From the NCBI GenBank assembly GCA_020832495.1, contig JAFIEP010000029.1:1-64000 (forward strand): a DNA stretch of 64,000 nt, in the 5' to 3' direction. The DNA is from Acidimicrobiia bacterium. GTDB lineage: Bacteria > Actinomycetota > Acidimicrobiia > Acidimicrobiales > Acidimicrobilacustridaceae. Shown here one piece after another: positions 37,321 to 46,049 of this stretch (positions within the stretch are counted from its first letter, which is position 1; every line of letters starts with the position of its first letter). The notes under the pieces are model-generated. The model saw only the letters and a list, made by a program, of their open reading frames with translations, did not search any database and was not told where the DNA came from. The position numbers and the translations under genes are program-made.

Positions 37321-38523
37321 TCACGAGGCGATGGCCCGCTCGATCACGAAGCAGCGGTCCGACAACGCACCTGCTGACCAGCGGCACCATTGACCGAAGG
37401 CGGCGCGCGCCGTGCTGTCGATCCGAGCCTGCAGCGACGGCGCCGAGACGCGGCGGACCACTTGGCGGAGGCCGCCTTCGTGCACGACGTAGCCGGCCCA
37501 CACACCCGGGAAGTCGCGCGGGCTCCCCACTTCGGTGACGACGACCGGCCCGGCTTGGCGGCGACGGTTGCGGTGGGTGTGCCCCGAGGTCACCAGCGCA
37601 CCCGGGGCGGCGTGGCCCAGCGCTGCCAGGAAGTGATCGGCCTCGCCCGAGGCGATACCGGGCGGCCAGTAGGTGGGCACGGGCGTTCGCTGGAATTGGT
37701 GGTGCAGGGCCACGAACACCTGGCCTCCGGCGTCCGAGGCGGCGCTCGTCACGGCCGCACTGACCGGTCGAATGCGGCCGGGGTCGACCAGTGGAGCGGT
37801 GGTGTCGGCCACGATGATCCGCGCTCCGGGCACGTCACGCGTCTCGACCGCTGCACCGGTGGCCAGCCCGAGTTCCACCACCGCCCCGTGTCCGTCCACC
37901 CTGCCGGGGTGGGGGGACACGTCATGATTGCCGCAGCAGGCGATCACCGGCACCGGACAGCGCGCCACCAGGGTGGCGAGCGCATCCCACTCGTCGGGTT
38001 GGGCCCGGTTGGTCAGGTCACCCTTGAGCACCACCAGTTGTGCTCCCCAGGCCACTGCATCGTCCAGCGCGGCGTGGGCCAGGCGGACGGTGTCGGCCAC
38101 CGCCGGTGCGGGATCCTCCACCACCGTCGAGAGGAACCCCAGGTGTCGACTCCCGAGATGGAGGTCACTGAGCGTGGCGAAGCGGAACGTCTCGGCTCCC
38201 GGCGGCGCCCGTAGCGTCGTCACCTGCACCGTGGCTCGAGCACCCGCGTCGTGGTCGAGCGAGATCGTGACCGGTTGGTCGACCGGCAGGCCACCGACGT
38301 CGACGGCGCCGCCGCCGGGGGGGAGGTCCAGCGCATGGTGCGCCTCGCCGTCGGGCCACCGGGCGGTGATCTGAGCTCGACCGGCGCTGTCGACCCGCCA
38401 CACGAGTTGCACGTTGTGTGGCTCGACGGCCGCCACCCAGGGATTGGGTGGGCGCTGGTAGCGGCGATGCCCGGGTGGGTCGGGGGCGGCGTGCACCGAC
38501 ATCGGCGGCGACGGAGCGGTCAC
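37321..38523 (-). CDS. calcineurin-like metallophosphoesterase
   Basis: 400 aa. An N-terminal beta-rich region of about 110 residues, reminiscent of an Ig-like/fibronectin-type domain, precedes the phosphoesterase core. Dimetal motifs appear in order: FATLSDLHLGSRH (D-x-H), LVVLKGDLTNRA (GD), ACCGNHD (GNHD), VALHHQF and TSGHTHRNR (GHTH). The reaction is hydrolysis of a phosphomonoester or diester; the substrate is unknown. The GTG at 38523 overlaps the pepN stop as GTGA, so the two are coupled, though ATG 38502 is also possible. No signal peptide is seen. Confidence 0.85.
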   Translation of the reverse strand: MTAPSPPMSVHAAPDPPGHRRYQRPPNPWVAAVEPHNVQLVWRVDSAGRAQITARWPDGEAHHALDLPPGGGAVDVGGLPVDQPVTISLDHDAGARATVQVTTLRAPPGAETFRFATLSDLHLGSRHLGFLSTVVEDPAPAVADTVRLAHAALDDAVAWGAQLVVLKGDLTNRAQPDEWDALATLVARCPVPVIACCGNHDVSPHPGRVDGHGAVVELGLATGAAVETRDVPGARIIVADTTAPLVDPGRIRPVSAAVTSAASDAGGQVFVALHHQFQRTPVPTYWPPGIASGEADHFLAALGHAAPGALVTSGHTHRNRRRQAGPVVVTEVGSPRDFPGVWAGYVVHEGGLRQVVRRVSAPSLQARIDSTARAAFGQWCRWSAGALSDRCFVIERAIAS

Positions 38524-41147
38524 TCCCGCCGCAGGTGGTCGGTGAGCGCCTCGGCGTCGCGGGCGGCCAACGCCAGGTTCACCTCGAGCTTTTCGAGGTG
38601 CTGGGCCACCAGACGGTCGCCCTGGGGCACCTCGTGGGTCTCGAAGAAGGCGAACACCAGGTTGGCCACGTCGGGCCAGGCCAGCCAGCGGATCCCCTCG
38701 AGCATCCGGGCGATCGAGTTCGACGGGTACCTCTCGGTGATCTGCGCCCACTGCGACTGCACGAACGCCCATGCTCGACGACCCTGCGTGCGGTTGGTCA
38801 GTGCCCGGCGAATGACGTAGGGGGCGTCCTGGCTGCGAATGCTCCCGTCGAGACACGCCGCCAGCGTCTGGTCCATGAGTTCGGGATCGTCGAACTCGCA
38901 CAACGCGAACAGGTAGCGGCGCTCCTCTTGTGGTGTGCGGGCGTCGGCGCGCCGCCGGAGGAACTGCTCGTAGTCCTCGCTGCCACCCGAGTGGGCCACG
39001 ACCTCCACCGCGGCGGCGGCGAGTGCGGCATCGGCTCCGGGGCGCTGGAGGAGGTCGCGGGCCCGGGCCTGCACCGCCGGTTCGGCCCCCAGGGTGCCGG
39101 CCGTCGAGAACAGCAGGCCGCGCAGGGCGCTGGTCCGGTCGGCTTCGCCCACCACCGGGGCGTTGCCCAGGTCGTCGCGTGCGCCTTGGATGAGGCGGCT
39201 GACCATGGCGGCGAAGGCTTGGCGGGCATCGGCGGCCTCGATCATGCGGTCGAGGTCGCGCAGCACGGCGACGATGCGTTGCCATACGGCCAGGTCGCGC
39301 TCGGGCCCGAAGCGCATGACCAGTTCCAACGCCTCGAGGGCGGTCGAGCGGCCGGCGAGGACCGAGGCCCACGCGTCGTCGACCAGCGTGTAGCGCTCGA
39401 CAGCGGAGAGTTCCTCGTGTGCCCTGGCCACCAGCGCCTCACGCAGCGCCGGGGCATAGGCCGCCCGGTAGAAACCCGTGGCCTCGGTGTTCACCAGCAC
39501 CCATTCGAGCGGCTCGTCGAGCAGTGGCACGTCGACGCCGTCACCTTCCACCAGCGCTTTCTCGAAGGTGGTGGCGCCCCCACCGGACTGGGTGAAGATG
39601 ACGGGGATCACCCAGCGGGCGTCGTCGCGGGCATCCTCCGCGGCGGCGTCTCCGTCACCGAGGTCCCCGGCATAGGTGGCCCGTCGCTGCCCGAGCCGGA
39701 GGGTGGCGCCGTCGTCGACCACGTCCACGGTGACCACCGGGTGGCCGCCCTGGTAGATCCACGACTCGGCGATGCGTCGCACCGGCGCGCCGGTGGTGGC
39801 CTCGAGGGCCTCCCACAGATCGGCGGTCTCGGTGTTCGACCAGGCATGCGTGCGCAGGTAGTGGCGGATGCCGTCGCGGAACTCGTCCGGGCCGAGGTAC
39901 TGCTCGAGCATGCGCACCACAGCTGCGCCCTTCTCGTAGGTCAGCACGTCGAACATGCCCTCGGCATCGTCGGGGGACACCACCGGGTACTCGATGGGGC
40001 GGGTGGCGCTGAGGGCATCGGTGTCGAAGGCAGCCGAGCGGGACGTCCCGAACGCTGCCCACCGGTCCCAGTCGGGGCGGAAGGCGTCGGTGGCCTTCAT
40101 CTCCATGAAGGTGGCGAACGCCTCGTTCAGCCAGATCCCGTTCCACCAGCGCATGGTGACCAGGTCGCCGAACCACATGTGGGCCAGTTCGTGGGCGATG
40201 ACGTCGGTGACGTTGGCCAACTCCTGTTGGGTGACCTCGTCGGGATCCACCAGGATCAGCACCTCGCGGAAGGTGATGCACCCCAGGTTCTCCATGGCGC
40301 CGAAGGCGAAGTCCGGCACCGCCACCAGGTCGAGCTTGTCGCCGGGGTAGGGAAGGTCGTAGTACTCGCTGAAGTAGTCGAGGCAGAAGCGAGCCACCCC
40401 CAGCGCATAGGTGGCCAGGTGACCCTGACCCGGCGGGTGCACCACCCGCAACGGCACCTCGCCGCCGTCGTCCGCCTCGGTGATCTCGAGTGGACCCACG
40501 ACGAAGGCCACCAGGTAGGTGGACATGACCATGGTGTCGGCGAAGCTGACCGCCACCGACCCGTCGGGGCGTTCCTCCCGTCCGATCTCGGCGGCATTGG
40601 AGATGGCCACGTGGCTCGGGTCCACCACCAGCGTCACGGCGAACGTCGCCTTGAAGTCGGGCTCGTCCCAGCAGGGAAAGGCCCGTCGCGCGTCGGTGGC
40701 CTCGAACTGGGTGGTGGCAATGGTGTGCGCGGTGCCGTCAGGTCCGCGGAAGGTCGAGCGGTAGAAGCCAGCCAGCCGTTCGTTCAGGATGCCGTCGAAG
40801 GCGAGGTGCAACGTCCAGTGCCCGGGGTCGAGCACGGCGGCCGCCTCGACGGTGAGGCGCTCGGTCGCGGGGTCGAGCGCCACCAGTTCGGGTTCGATGT
40901 GGCCGCCGTCGGATCCCTCGATCCACACCCGGTGGATCTCGAGGTCGGCCGCGTTGCACACCAGCGTGTTGGTGGCCTCGAGCACCTCCACCTCGATGGC
41001 TGCGGTACCCGAGAACGTGGCCTGTCCCAGGTCGGGGCGGAGCTCGAGGTCGTAGCGAACTGGCCGGCTGTGGCGAGGGAGGCGATAGCGCTCCCACTCC
41101 TCGGTGCTGGTCGGCTCGTGGGTGGGACGGGCAGCGTCGGGGCTCAC
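38520..41147 (-). CDS. pepN: aminopeptidase N (M1 metallopeptidase)
   Basis: 875 aa zinc aminopeptidase that removes N-terminal residues from peptides. The exopeptidase motif GAMEN is at 283-287 and the zinc site H319-E-x2-H323 in VIAHELAHMWFGD is completed by E342 in WLNEAFATFMEM. The C-terminal helical ERAP1-like domain fills residues 530-875. No signal peptide, so it is cytoplasmic like other actinobacterial PepN. The GTG at 41147 has TACGCT 6 nt upstream and the gene diverges from the acyltransferase-fusion gene. The metallophosphoesterase gene is coupled behind it by a 4-nt overlap. A very long open frame on the opposite strand is a codon-bias artefact. Confidence 0.95.
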   Translation of the reverse strand: MSPDAARPTHEPTSTEEWERYRLPRHSRPVRYDLELRPDLGQATFSGTAAIEVEVLEATNTLVCNAADLEIHRVWIEGSDGGHIEPELVALDPATERLTVEAAAVLDPGHWTLHLAFDGILNERLAGFYRSTFRGPDGTAHTIATTQFEATDARRAFPCWDEPDFKATFAVTLVVDPSHVAISNAAEIGREERPDGSVAVSFADTMVMSTYLVAFVVGPLEITEADDGGEVPLRVVHPPGQGHLATYALGVARFCLDYFSEYYDLPYPGDKLDLVAVPDFAFGAMENLGCITFREVLILVDPDEVTQQELANVTDVIAHELAHMWFGDLVTMRWWNGIWLNEAFATFMEMKATDAFRPDWDRWAAFGTSRSAAFDTDALSATRPIEYPVVSPDDAEGMFDVLTYEKGAAVVRMLEQYLGPDEFRDGIRHYLRTHAWSNTETADLWEALEATTGAPVRRIAESWIYQGGHPVVTVDVVDDGATLRLGQRRATYAGDLGDGDAAAEDARDDARWVIPVIFTQSGGGATTFEKALVEGDGVDVPLLDEPLEWVLVNTEATGFYRAAYAPALREALVARAHEELSAVERYTLVDDAWASVLAGRSTALEALELVMRFGPERDLAVWQRIVAVLRDLDRMIEAADARQAFAAMVSRLIQGARDDLGNAPVVGEADRTSALRGLLFSTAGTLGAEPAVQARARDLLQRPGADAALAAAAVEVVAHSGGSEDYEQFLRRRADARTPQEERRYLFALCEFDDPELMDQTLAACLDGSIRSQDAPYVIRRALTNRTQGRRAWAFVQSQWAQITERYPSNSIARMLEGIRWLAWPDVANLVFAFFETHEVPQGDRLVAQHLEKLEVNLALAARDAEALTDHLRRE

Positions 41148-41153
41148 CGGGCC

Positions 41154-41159
41154 AGCGTA
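41154..41159 (-). promoter_or_regulatory. -10-like box for pepN (leaderless)
   Basis: TACGCT on the minus strand, 6 nt before the GTG at 41147. On the other strand, CAGACT at 41243-41248 stands 6 nt before the divergent GTG at 41255. Confidence 0.45.
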
Positions 41160-41254
41160 GGTCGCCGATCGAGGGTGTCGCGCCGCCCTGGCGGTGGTCG
41201 GATGCTCGTCGACGATGGACGACGCAGCGACGCCGACGCTGCCAGACTGCGCAG

Positions 41255-42955
41255 GTGGACGACTTCGACGACGTGCGGTGCGGCGTGGAGCCGTGGCGGG
41301 CGGTGTGGTCCGACGACGGCACTTGGCCCGGGCAGGAGGAACGGCAGGCCGAGCTGCGTCGCCGGCTCGGTGCCACGTTCGGTGATCGTACGTTCGTGGC
41401 CCCCGACGCTGCGGTGGTGTGTGAGCACCTGGTGCTGGGTGACCGCAGTTACGTCGCCTCGGGTTGCGTCCTGCGGGGTCGACTCGAGGTGGGATCGGAC
41501 TGCACGCTCAACCCGGGCGTGGTCACCGCCGGGACGGTGCAGGTGGGCGACGACGTGCGCATCGCCGCCTACGCCGCCTTCTTCGGCGAGAACCACCGCT
41601 TCGACGATCTCGACCGGCCCATCTGGCACCAGGGCGAGGAGTCGAAGGGCATCGTGGTGGGCAACGACGTGTGGGTGGGTACCCACGTCGTCGTCTGTGA
41701 CGGGGTGCGCATCGGGGACCACAGCGTGATCGGGGCCGGTGCCGTGGTCACCCGGGATGTGCCGCCCTACAGCGTGGTGGGCGGCGTGCCGGCCCGGGTG
41801 CTGCGGGACCGGCGCGAGCCTCGCCCCGACGACGCCTCCGACACGGCCGCCGACCACAGGCCGGCGCCGGGCGGTTCGGCCGTCGTCGGCGGCGACCCTC
41901 TGGCGACGCTCGACGAGGCCGTCTGCTCGCAGTGGCGTGACGTGCTGGAACGATGCCGGCTGTCCGCCGACGGCGACCCCGACGGCGAGTGGTGGTTCGG
42001 TGACCATCCCGGCGCCGAGCCGAGTGCGCGACCCCTGTGCGATGCGGTGGAGTTGGCTGCCGCCTGTGGCGACGTCACGGCCGTGGGCGACCCGGCCGAG
42101 GTGGTGGCGCTGCTCCAGGCCCGCCAGGACGAGAGCACCGGGCTGTTCCCCGAGCCCCGTGTCGGGCTCGGTGCCGACCCGCTGGCCTGCGACGTGGGCA
42201 ACGAGTGGCAGCAGTACGGGGTGCTCTCGGTCGGCTACGCCCTCGAGGTGTTGGGTGCCGGGCCCCGCCGAGCGGTCGAGGTGGTGGCGGCGCTCGACGA
42301 CTCGGCGCTCGTCGAGCGGCTCGATGCCCTGCCTTGGTCGAGCCTCGGGTGGCCGGCCGGTGCCTGGGTCGACTTCTGGGGCACGGCCATCCACCTGAAC
42401 CGGCGCCACCACGGGGACCGCCGTGGTCCCGAGGCCCTGCTCGGCTGGTTGGTGTCCCGGGTCGACCCGACGACCGGCATGTGGTCGCCGCCCGACCGCA
42501 CGTGGGGATGGTTGATGGCGGTGAACGGGTGGTACCGGCTGGTGCGGGGCACCTTCTGTCAGTTCGGGGTACCCGTCCCGCAACCGGAGGCGGCGCTCGA
42601 CACCGTCATGGCTCATGGTCGGAGCCGGACCTGGTTCGACGACGTCGACCGTGACGCCTGCAACGTGCTCGACGTGGTCCATCCGCTGTGGTTGCTCAGT
42701 GGGTCGACCGGGCACCGCCGCGCCGAAGTGCGCGACACCGTGGCCGGGCTGTTGCGCCGGGCGGTGGACGACTGGCAGGACGGTCGTGGCTTCGGTTTCG
42801 GGTCGGGCGACCCTGCCGGCCTGCAGGGGACCGAGATGTGGCTGTCCATCTGCTGGCTGGCCGCTGATCACCTCGGCGAGAGTGACGGCCTGTCGTGGCG
42901 TCCACGCGGTGTCCACCGCCCCGAGCCGGCCGAGCGGCTCGGCGCCGCGCAGTAG
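41255..42955 (+). CDS. hexapeptide-repeat acyltransferase fused to a large uncharacterised domain
   Basis: 566 aa. Residues about 40-190 are a left-handed beta-helix O-acetyltransferase of the maltose/galactoside-acetyltransferase type, with hexapeptide repeats (VAPDAAVVCEHLVLGDRSYV onward), the catalytic-His region ENHRFDD, then VVGNDVWVGTHVVVCDGVRIG and VGGVPARVLRDR. After a linker (190-215) follow about 350 residues rich in Trp, Leu and Arg with repeated helix pairs such as EVVALLQARQDESTGLF and GPEALLGWLVSRVDPTTGMW, suggestive of an alpha/alpha toroid. I do not recognise this domain. GTG start at 41255. It ends 11 nt before the PfkB kinase gene. Probably acetylates a sugar; the fused domain may bind or process it. 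Confidence 0.8.
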   Translation: MDDFDDVRCGVEPWRAVWSDDGTWPGQEERQAELRRRLGATFGDRTFVAPDAAVVCEHLVLGDRSYVASGCVLRGRLEVGSDCTLNPGVVTAGTVQVGDDVRIAAYAAFFGENHRFDDLDRPIWHQGEESKGIVVGNDVWVGTHVVVCDGVRIGDHSVIGAGAVVTRDVPPYSVVGGVPARVLRDRREPRPDDASDTAADHRPAPGGSAVVGGDPLATLDEAVCSQWRDVLERCRLSADGDPDGEWWFGDHPGAEPSARPLCDAVELAAACGDVTAVGDPAEVVALLQARQDESTGLFPEPRVGLGADPLACDVGNEWQQYGVLSVGYALEVLGAGPRRAVEVVAALDDSALVERLDALPWSSLGWPAGAWVDFWGTAIHLNRRHHGDRRGPEALLGWLVSRVDPTTGMWSPPDRTWGWLMAVNGWYRLVRGTFCQFGVPVPQPEAALDTVMAHGRSRTWFDDVDRDACNVLDVVHPLWLLSGSTGHRRAEVRDTVAGLLRRAVDDWQDGRGFGFGSGDPAGLQGTEMWLSICWLAADHLGESDGLSWRPRGVHRPEPAERLGAAQ

Positions 42956-42958
42956 CCT
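42953..42958 (+). promoter_or_regulatory. -10-like box for the PfkB-family kinase
   Basis: TAGCCT, beginning on the stop codon of the preceding gene and ending 8 nt before the ATG at 42967; no Shine-Dalgarno is present. Confidence 0.4.
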
Positions 42959-42966
42959 CCCCGCCC

Positions 42967-43965
42967 ATGTCACCGCAGCAGAACGATCCGTCCTTCGACG
43001 TCCTGGCCATCGGCAACGCCATCGTGGACGTGCTGGCCCAGGTCGACGACGCCTTCTTGGCCGACCACGACCTCACCAAGGGTGCCATGGCGCTCATCGA
43101 CGACGATCGGGCCCATGCCCTGTACGCCGACATGGGGCCGGCCATCGAGGTGTCGGGAGGGTCGGCGGCCAACACGGTGGCCGGTCTGGCGTCCCTCGGA
43201 GCCCGGGTGTCGTTCATCGGCAAGGTGGCGGCGGACCAACTCGGTGAGGTGTTCGCTCACGACCTGCGCGCCGCAGGTGTCGACTACGAGCCGCCGTCGT
43301 CGGGTGGCGAGCTGGCCACGGCGCGCAGTTTCGTGCTGGTCACCCCCGATGCACAGCGCACGCTGAACACCTACCTCGGCATCTCGGCCCACCTGTCGCC
43401 CGACGACGTCGACCTCGACCGGGTGCGCGCTGCGGCCGTGCTCTATTGCGAGGGCTACCTGTGGGATCAGCCGGTGGCCAAGGAGGCCATCGGGCTGGCC
43501 ATGCGTACCGCAGCCGACGCCGGTCGATCGGTGGCGTTCACCTTGTCGGACTCCTTCTGTGTCGATCGGCACCGTCGTGAGTTCCTCGAACTGCTCGACG
43601 GCCACGTTGACATCCTCTTCGCCAACGAGGCGGAGATCTGTTCGTTGTTCGAGACCTCGTCACTCGACGACGCCGTCGAGGCCGTGCGCGGTCGGGCGGC
43701 CACGGTGTGCGTGACCCGCAGCGAGGCCGGCTCGGTGGTGCTCACCGAGGGGGAGCCGGACGTGGCCGTGCCCGCCGCATCGGTGGCGCAGGTGATCGAC
43801 ACCACCGGAGCCGGCGACCTCTACGCCGCTGGGTTCCTGTTCGGGCGCACCCGCGGGGCGGACCCGGCGACGTGCGCTCGCTACGGCTCGATCGCCGCCG
43901 CCGAGGTGATCTCCCATCTCGGGGCCCGTCCGCAGCAGTCACTGGCCGCGCTCATCGGCGACTGA
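42967..43965 (+). CDS. PfkB-family carbohydrate kinase, adenosine kinase-like
   Basis: 332 aa ribokinase-fold enzyme. The N-terminal VLAIGNAIVDVLAQVDD and VSGGSAANTVAGLASLGARVSFIGKV are the first PfkB signature. DTTGAGDLYAAGFLFG near residue 280 is the second, with the catalytic Asp in GAGD. The overall style (GNAIVD, SGGSAANT) is that of the adenosine kinase/inosine-guanosine kinase branch, so ATP-dependent phosphorylation of a nucleoside is the best guess; a sugar is possible. Cytoplasmic. Start chosen at the ATG 8 nt after TAGCCT. Followed by a 161-nt gap before the TetR gene. Confidence 0.9.
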   Translation: MSPQQNDPSFDVLAIGNAIVDVLAQVDDAFLADHDLTKGAMALIDDDRAHALYADMGPAIEVSGGSAANTVAGLASLGARVSFIGKVAADQLGEVFAHDLRAAGVDYEPPSSGGELATARSFVLVTPDAQRTLNTYLGISAHLSPDDVDLDRVRAAAVLYCEGYLWDQPVAKEAIGLAMRTAADAGRSVAFTLSDSFCVDRHRREFLELLDGHVDILFANEAEICSLFETSSLDDAVEAVRGRAATVCVTRSEAGSVVLTEGEPDVAVPAASVAQVIDTTGAGDLYAAGFLFGRTRGADPATCARYGSIAAAEVISHLGARPQQSLAALIGD

Positions 43966-44092
43966 CGTCACGGGCACGCCCGGGTTCCTACTGGGTTCCC
44001 GGCGCGCGCCCGGGTTGGCCTCCGCACCCTCGATTGTCGTGCGTGCGTGTCGCTGGTCCAACCACGCGATCTGCAGGCGGGCAGCCTGGGCG

Positions 44093-44120
44093 TTGACAGC
44101 AGGATAATGACCATTATTAT
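44093..44120 (+). promoter_or_regulatory. promoter with internal palindromic operator for the TetR operon
   Basis: TTGACA (44093-44098) and TATTAT (44115-44120) are spaced 16 nt, close to the SigA consensus. Between them lies ATAATG-AC-CATTAT (44104-44117), a perfect 6-bp dyad that overlaps the -10. The TATTAT ends 6 nt before the GTG at 44127, so the mRNA is leaderless. The layout predicts autorepression by the TetR protein encoded next. Confidence 0.75.
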
Positions 44121-44126
44121 GGCCGT

Positions 44127-44903
44127 GTGGAACAGATCACGCCGCCCTCGGGCGGCGCGGGGGACCGGACCGCACCAGGGGAGCCGAGCGACGACACCCG
44201 CGCCCGACTCGTCGCCGCCGCGGCCGACGTCTTCGCCGAGCGGGGCTACGACAAGGCCGGGGTGGCCGAGATCGCTCGCCGTGCCGGGCTGACCACCGGC
44301 GCCATCTACTCGCGGTTCTCGGGCAAGGCCGAACTCCTGGCCGAGACCATCCGCACCTACTGCAGCGACGAGTTCGACCGATTGTTCGCCCAGCACCAGT
44401 TCCAGGGCCGGGCCACCGATCTCCTCGTCACCGTGGGTGCCCACCTCGTCGACCGCGAACCGATGCCGGGACGCTCGATCCTGCTCGAGGCCTTCGTGGC
44501 CGCTCGACGTGACCCCGACGTGGCGCTCGTGCTGCGCCGTCACCTCGTCGAGCGCGCTGAGCGCCTGCAGGCGATGGTCGAGGAGTCCAAGGAGGCCGGC
44601 GTCATCACCGCCGAGGTGGACACCGCCGCCACCGTCCACTTCGCCCACGCCGTCGGCCTCGGGTTCCTCCTCTTCGATGCCGTGGGCGCCGATCACCCTG
44701 GTTCCGCCGACTGGCAGGACGTGGTCGATCGAGTGGTCCGGGCGTTCATCCCACCTGGTGCCCCGGCCCCGGAGGTGGCACTCGACCTCGTCGGCGTCGA
44801 GCAGCAGGATCGCCGACCGCCAGCGACGTGCGAGGCCTCCGCTTCCGACCTGGCCGACCAGAACGAAAACCACGCCAGCCCACAGCAAGGAGTACTCCCA
44901 TGA
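44127..44903 (+). CDS. TetR-family transcriptional regulator
   Basis: 258 aa. After a 20-residue polar N-terminus comes the TetR DNA-binding domain: TRARLVAAAADVFAERGYDK, then the recognition helix region IARRAGLTTGAIYSRFSGKAELL (to about residue 75). The ligand-binding domain runs to about 215; the last 40 residues are hydrophilic and probably disordered. GTG start 6 nt after the -10, hence leaderless. The stop overlaps the ATG of the diiron gene by 4 nt (ATGA). An AT-rich dyad inside the promoter is the likely operator. The inducer may be an acyl-CoA or lipid, given the third gene, but this is inference. Confidence 0.9.
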   Translation: MEQITPPSGGAGDRTAPGEPSDDTRARLVAAAADVFAERGYDKAGVAEIARRAGLTTGAIYSRFSGKAELLAETIRTYCSDEFDRLFAQHQFQGRATDLLVTVGAHLVDREPMPGRSILLEAFVAARRDPDVALVLRRHLVERAERLQAMVEESKEAGVITAEVDTAATVHFAHAVGLGFLLFDAVGADHPGSADWQDVVDRVVRAFIPPGAPAPEVALDLVGVEQQDRRPPATCEASASDLADQNENHASPQQGVLP

Positions 44904-46048
44904 GCACCGAGTTCCGCAGCGACTCCGACATCCTCGGCCGAGCCAGCCTCGACGACCTCGACGCCATTATGGACATCAGTAACCACGATGTCGACGAAGT
45001 CATCCACACGGTGAAGGACAACGCCGATGCCATCTTCACCTGGGACTACGAAAAGGGCGCCCGTCCGGCGCTCAACAAACTCTACGAGAAGGCCAAGGGG
45101 GCCCAGTGGAACGGCGAGACCGACCTCGACTGGTCCATCGAGGTGGACCCGTCCCAGGTGCTGAGCGCCTTGTCGGGGAGCAACGCGGCGGGGCCGTTCG
45201 CGGTGCTGGCCGAGCACCCGGACTCGCCGTTCAAGCACTTCGGTGACAAGGAGTGGGACGAACTGGCCGTCGAGTCGCTCAAGTGGCGCATGAGCCAGTT
45301 CATGCACGGTGAGCAGGGTGCGCTCATCTGTACGGCCAAGATCGTCGAGACGGTGCCGTGGATCGACGCCAAGTACTACGCCGCCACGCAGGTGATGGAC
45401 GAGGCCCGCCACGTCGAGGTCTTCGCCAAGTACCTCGACGAGAAGCTGCCGGGCACCTATCCCATCAACGCCCACCTCAAGATGCTGCTCGACGACATCA
45501 TCGAGGACTCCCGCTGGGACATGACCTACCTGGGCATGCAGATCATGGTGGAAGGCCTGGCCCTGGCGGCGTTCGGCTTCATGTACCAGCTCACCGAGGA
45601 GCCGCTGCTCAAGCAGTTGCTGCGCTACGTCATGAGCGACGAGGCCCGTCACGTGGCCTTCGGGGTGCTGAGCCTCAAGGAGTACTACGCCGAGCTGAGC
45701 GACGCCGAGATGCGCGAGCGTCAGGAGTTCGCCTTCGAGGCGGCCGTGCGCATGCGTGATCGCTTCCTGCAGCAGGAGGTGTGGGATCGCATGGGCGTCG
45801 ACAAGCGCAAGGTCACCGAACTGCTCCTGCAGGTGCCCAAGGAAGAGATGATCTTCCAGCAGTTGCTGTTCTCCAAGATCGTGCCCAACTGCAAGAAGCT
45901 CGGCCTGCTCGACGCCGCCGACGGCTGGCTGCGCACCCGCTTCGAGGAGATCGGCGTCATCGAGTTCGAGGACTGGGCCGACACCTCCGACGAGTACCTG
46001 GCCTTCGATGCGGTCAGCGCCGATCGGGCGGCGGCGGCGGGCGCCTGA
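44900..46048 (+). CDS. ferritin-like diiron protein (putative oxygenase/oxidase)
   Basis: 382 aa, essentially all helical. Diiron ligands can be assigned from two repeats: E138 (GEQGALICTAKI) with E168-x2-H171 (MDEARHVEVF), and E218 (VEGLALAAF) with E248-x2-H251 (SDEARHVAFG). The E...ExxH pattern twice is that of ribonucleotide-reductase-R2/AurF/fatty-acyl-desaturase-like carboxylate-bridged diiron proteins. No Tyr-radical or Rieske motif. No signal peptide. AAGGAG lies 7 nt before the ATG, which also overlaps the TetR stop. It ends 1 nt before the crotonase gene. I infer an O2-dependent desaturation, hydroxylation or N-oxidation of an acyl or amine substrate; the exact reaction is unknown. 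Confidence 0.82.
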   Translation: MSTEFRSDSDILGRASLDDLDAIMDISNHDVDEVIHTVKDNADAIFTWDYEKGARPALNKLYEKAKGAQWNGETDLDWSIEVDPSQVLSALSGSNAAGPFAVLAEHPDSPFKHFGDKEWDELAVESLKWRMSQFMHGEQGALICTAKIVETVPWIDAKYYAATQVMDEARHVEVFAKYLDEKLPGTYPINAHLKMLLDDIIEDSRWDMTYLGMQIMVEGLALAAFGFMYQLTEEPLLKQLLRYVMSDEARHVAFGVLSLKEYYAELSDAEMRERQEFAFEAAVRMRDRFLQQEVWDRMGVDKRKVTELLLQVPKEEMIFQQLLFSKIVPNCKKLGLLDAADGWLRTRFEEIGVIEFEDWADTSDEYLAFDAVSADRAAAAGA

Positions 46049-46049
46049 G

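Noticed and set aside
38418-41729. 1103-codon open frame on the plus strand, antisense to pepN
   Set aside because: His/Gly/Val-rich without any domain. It mirrors the pepN codon pattern of a GC-rich genome, and pepN has complete GAMEN and HExxH motifs.
43966-44092. CCCGGG-rich repeats after the PfkB kinase, considered as a terminator
   Set aside because: Only about 5 bp can pair around a 13-nt loop, which is unremarkable in this base composition.
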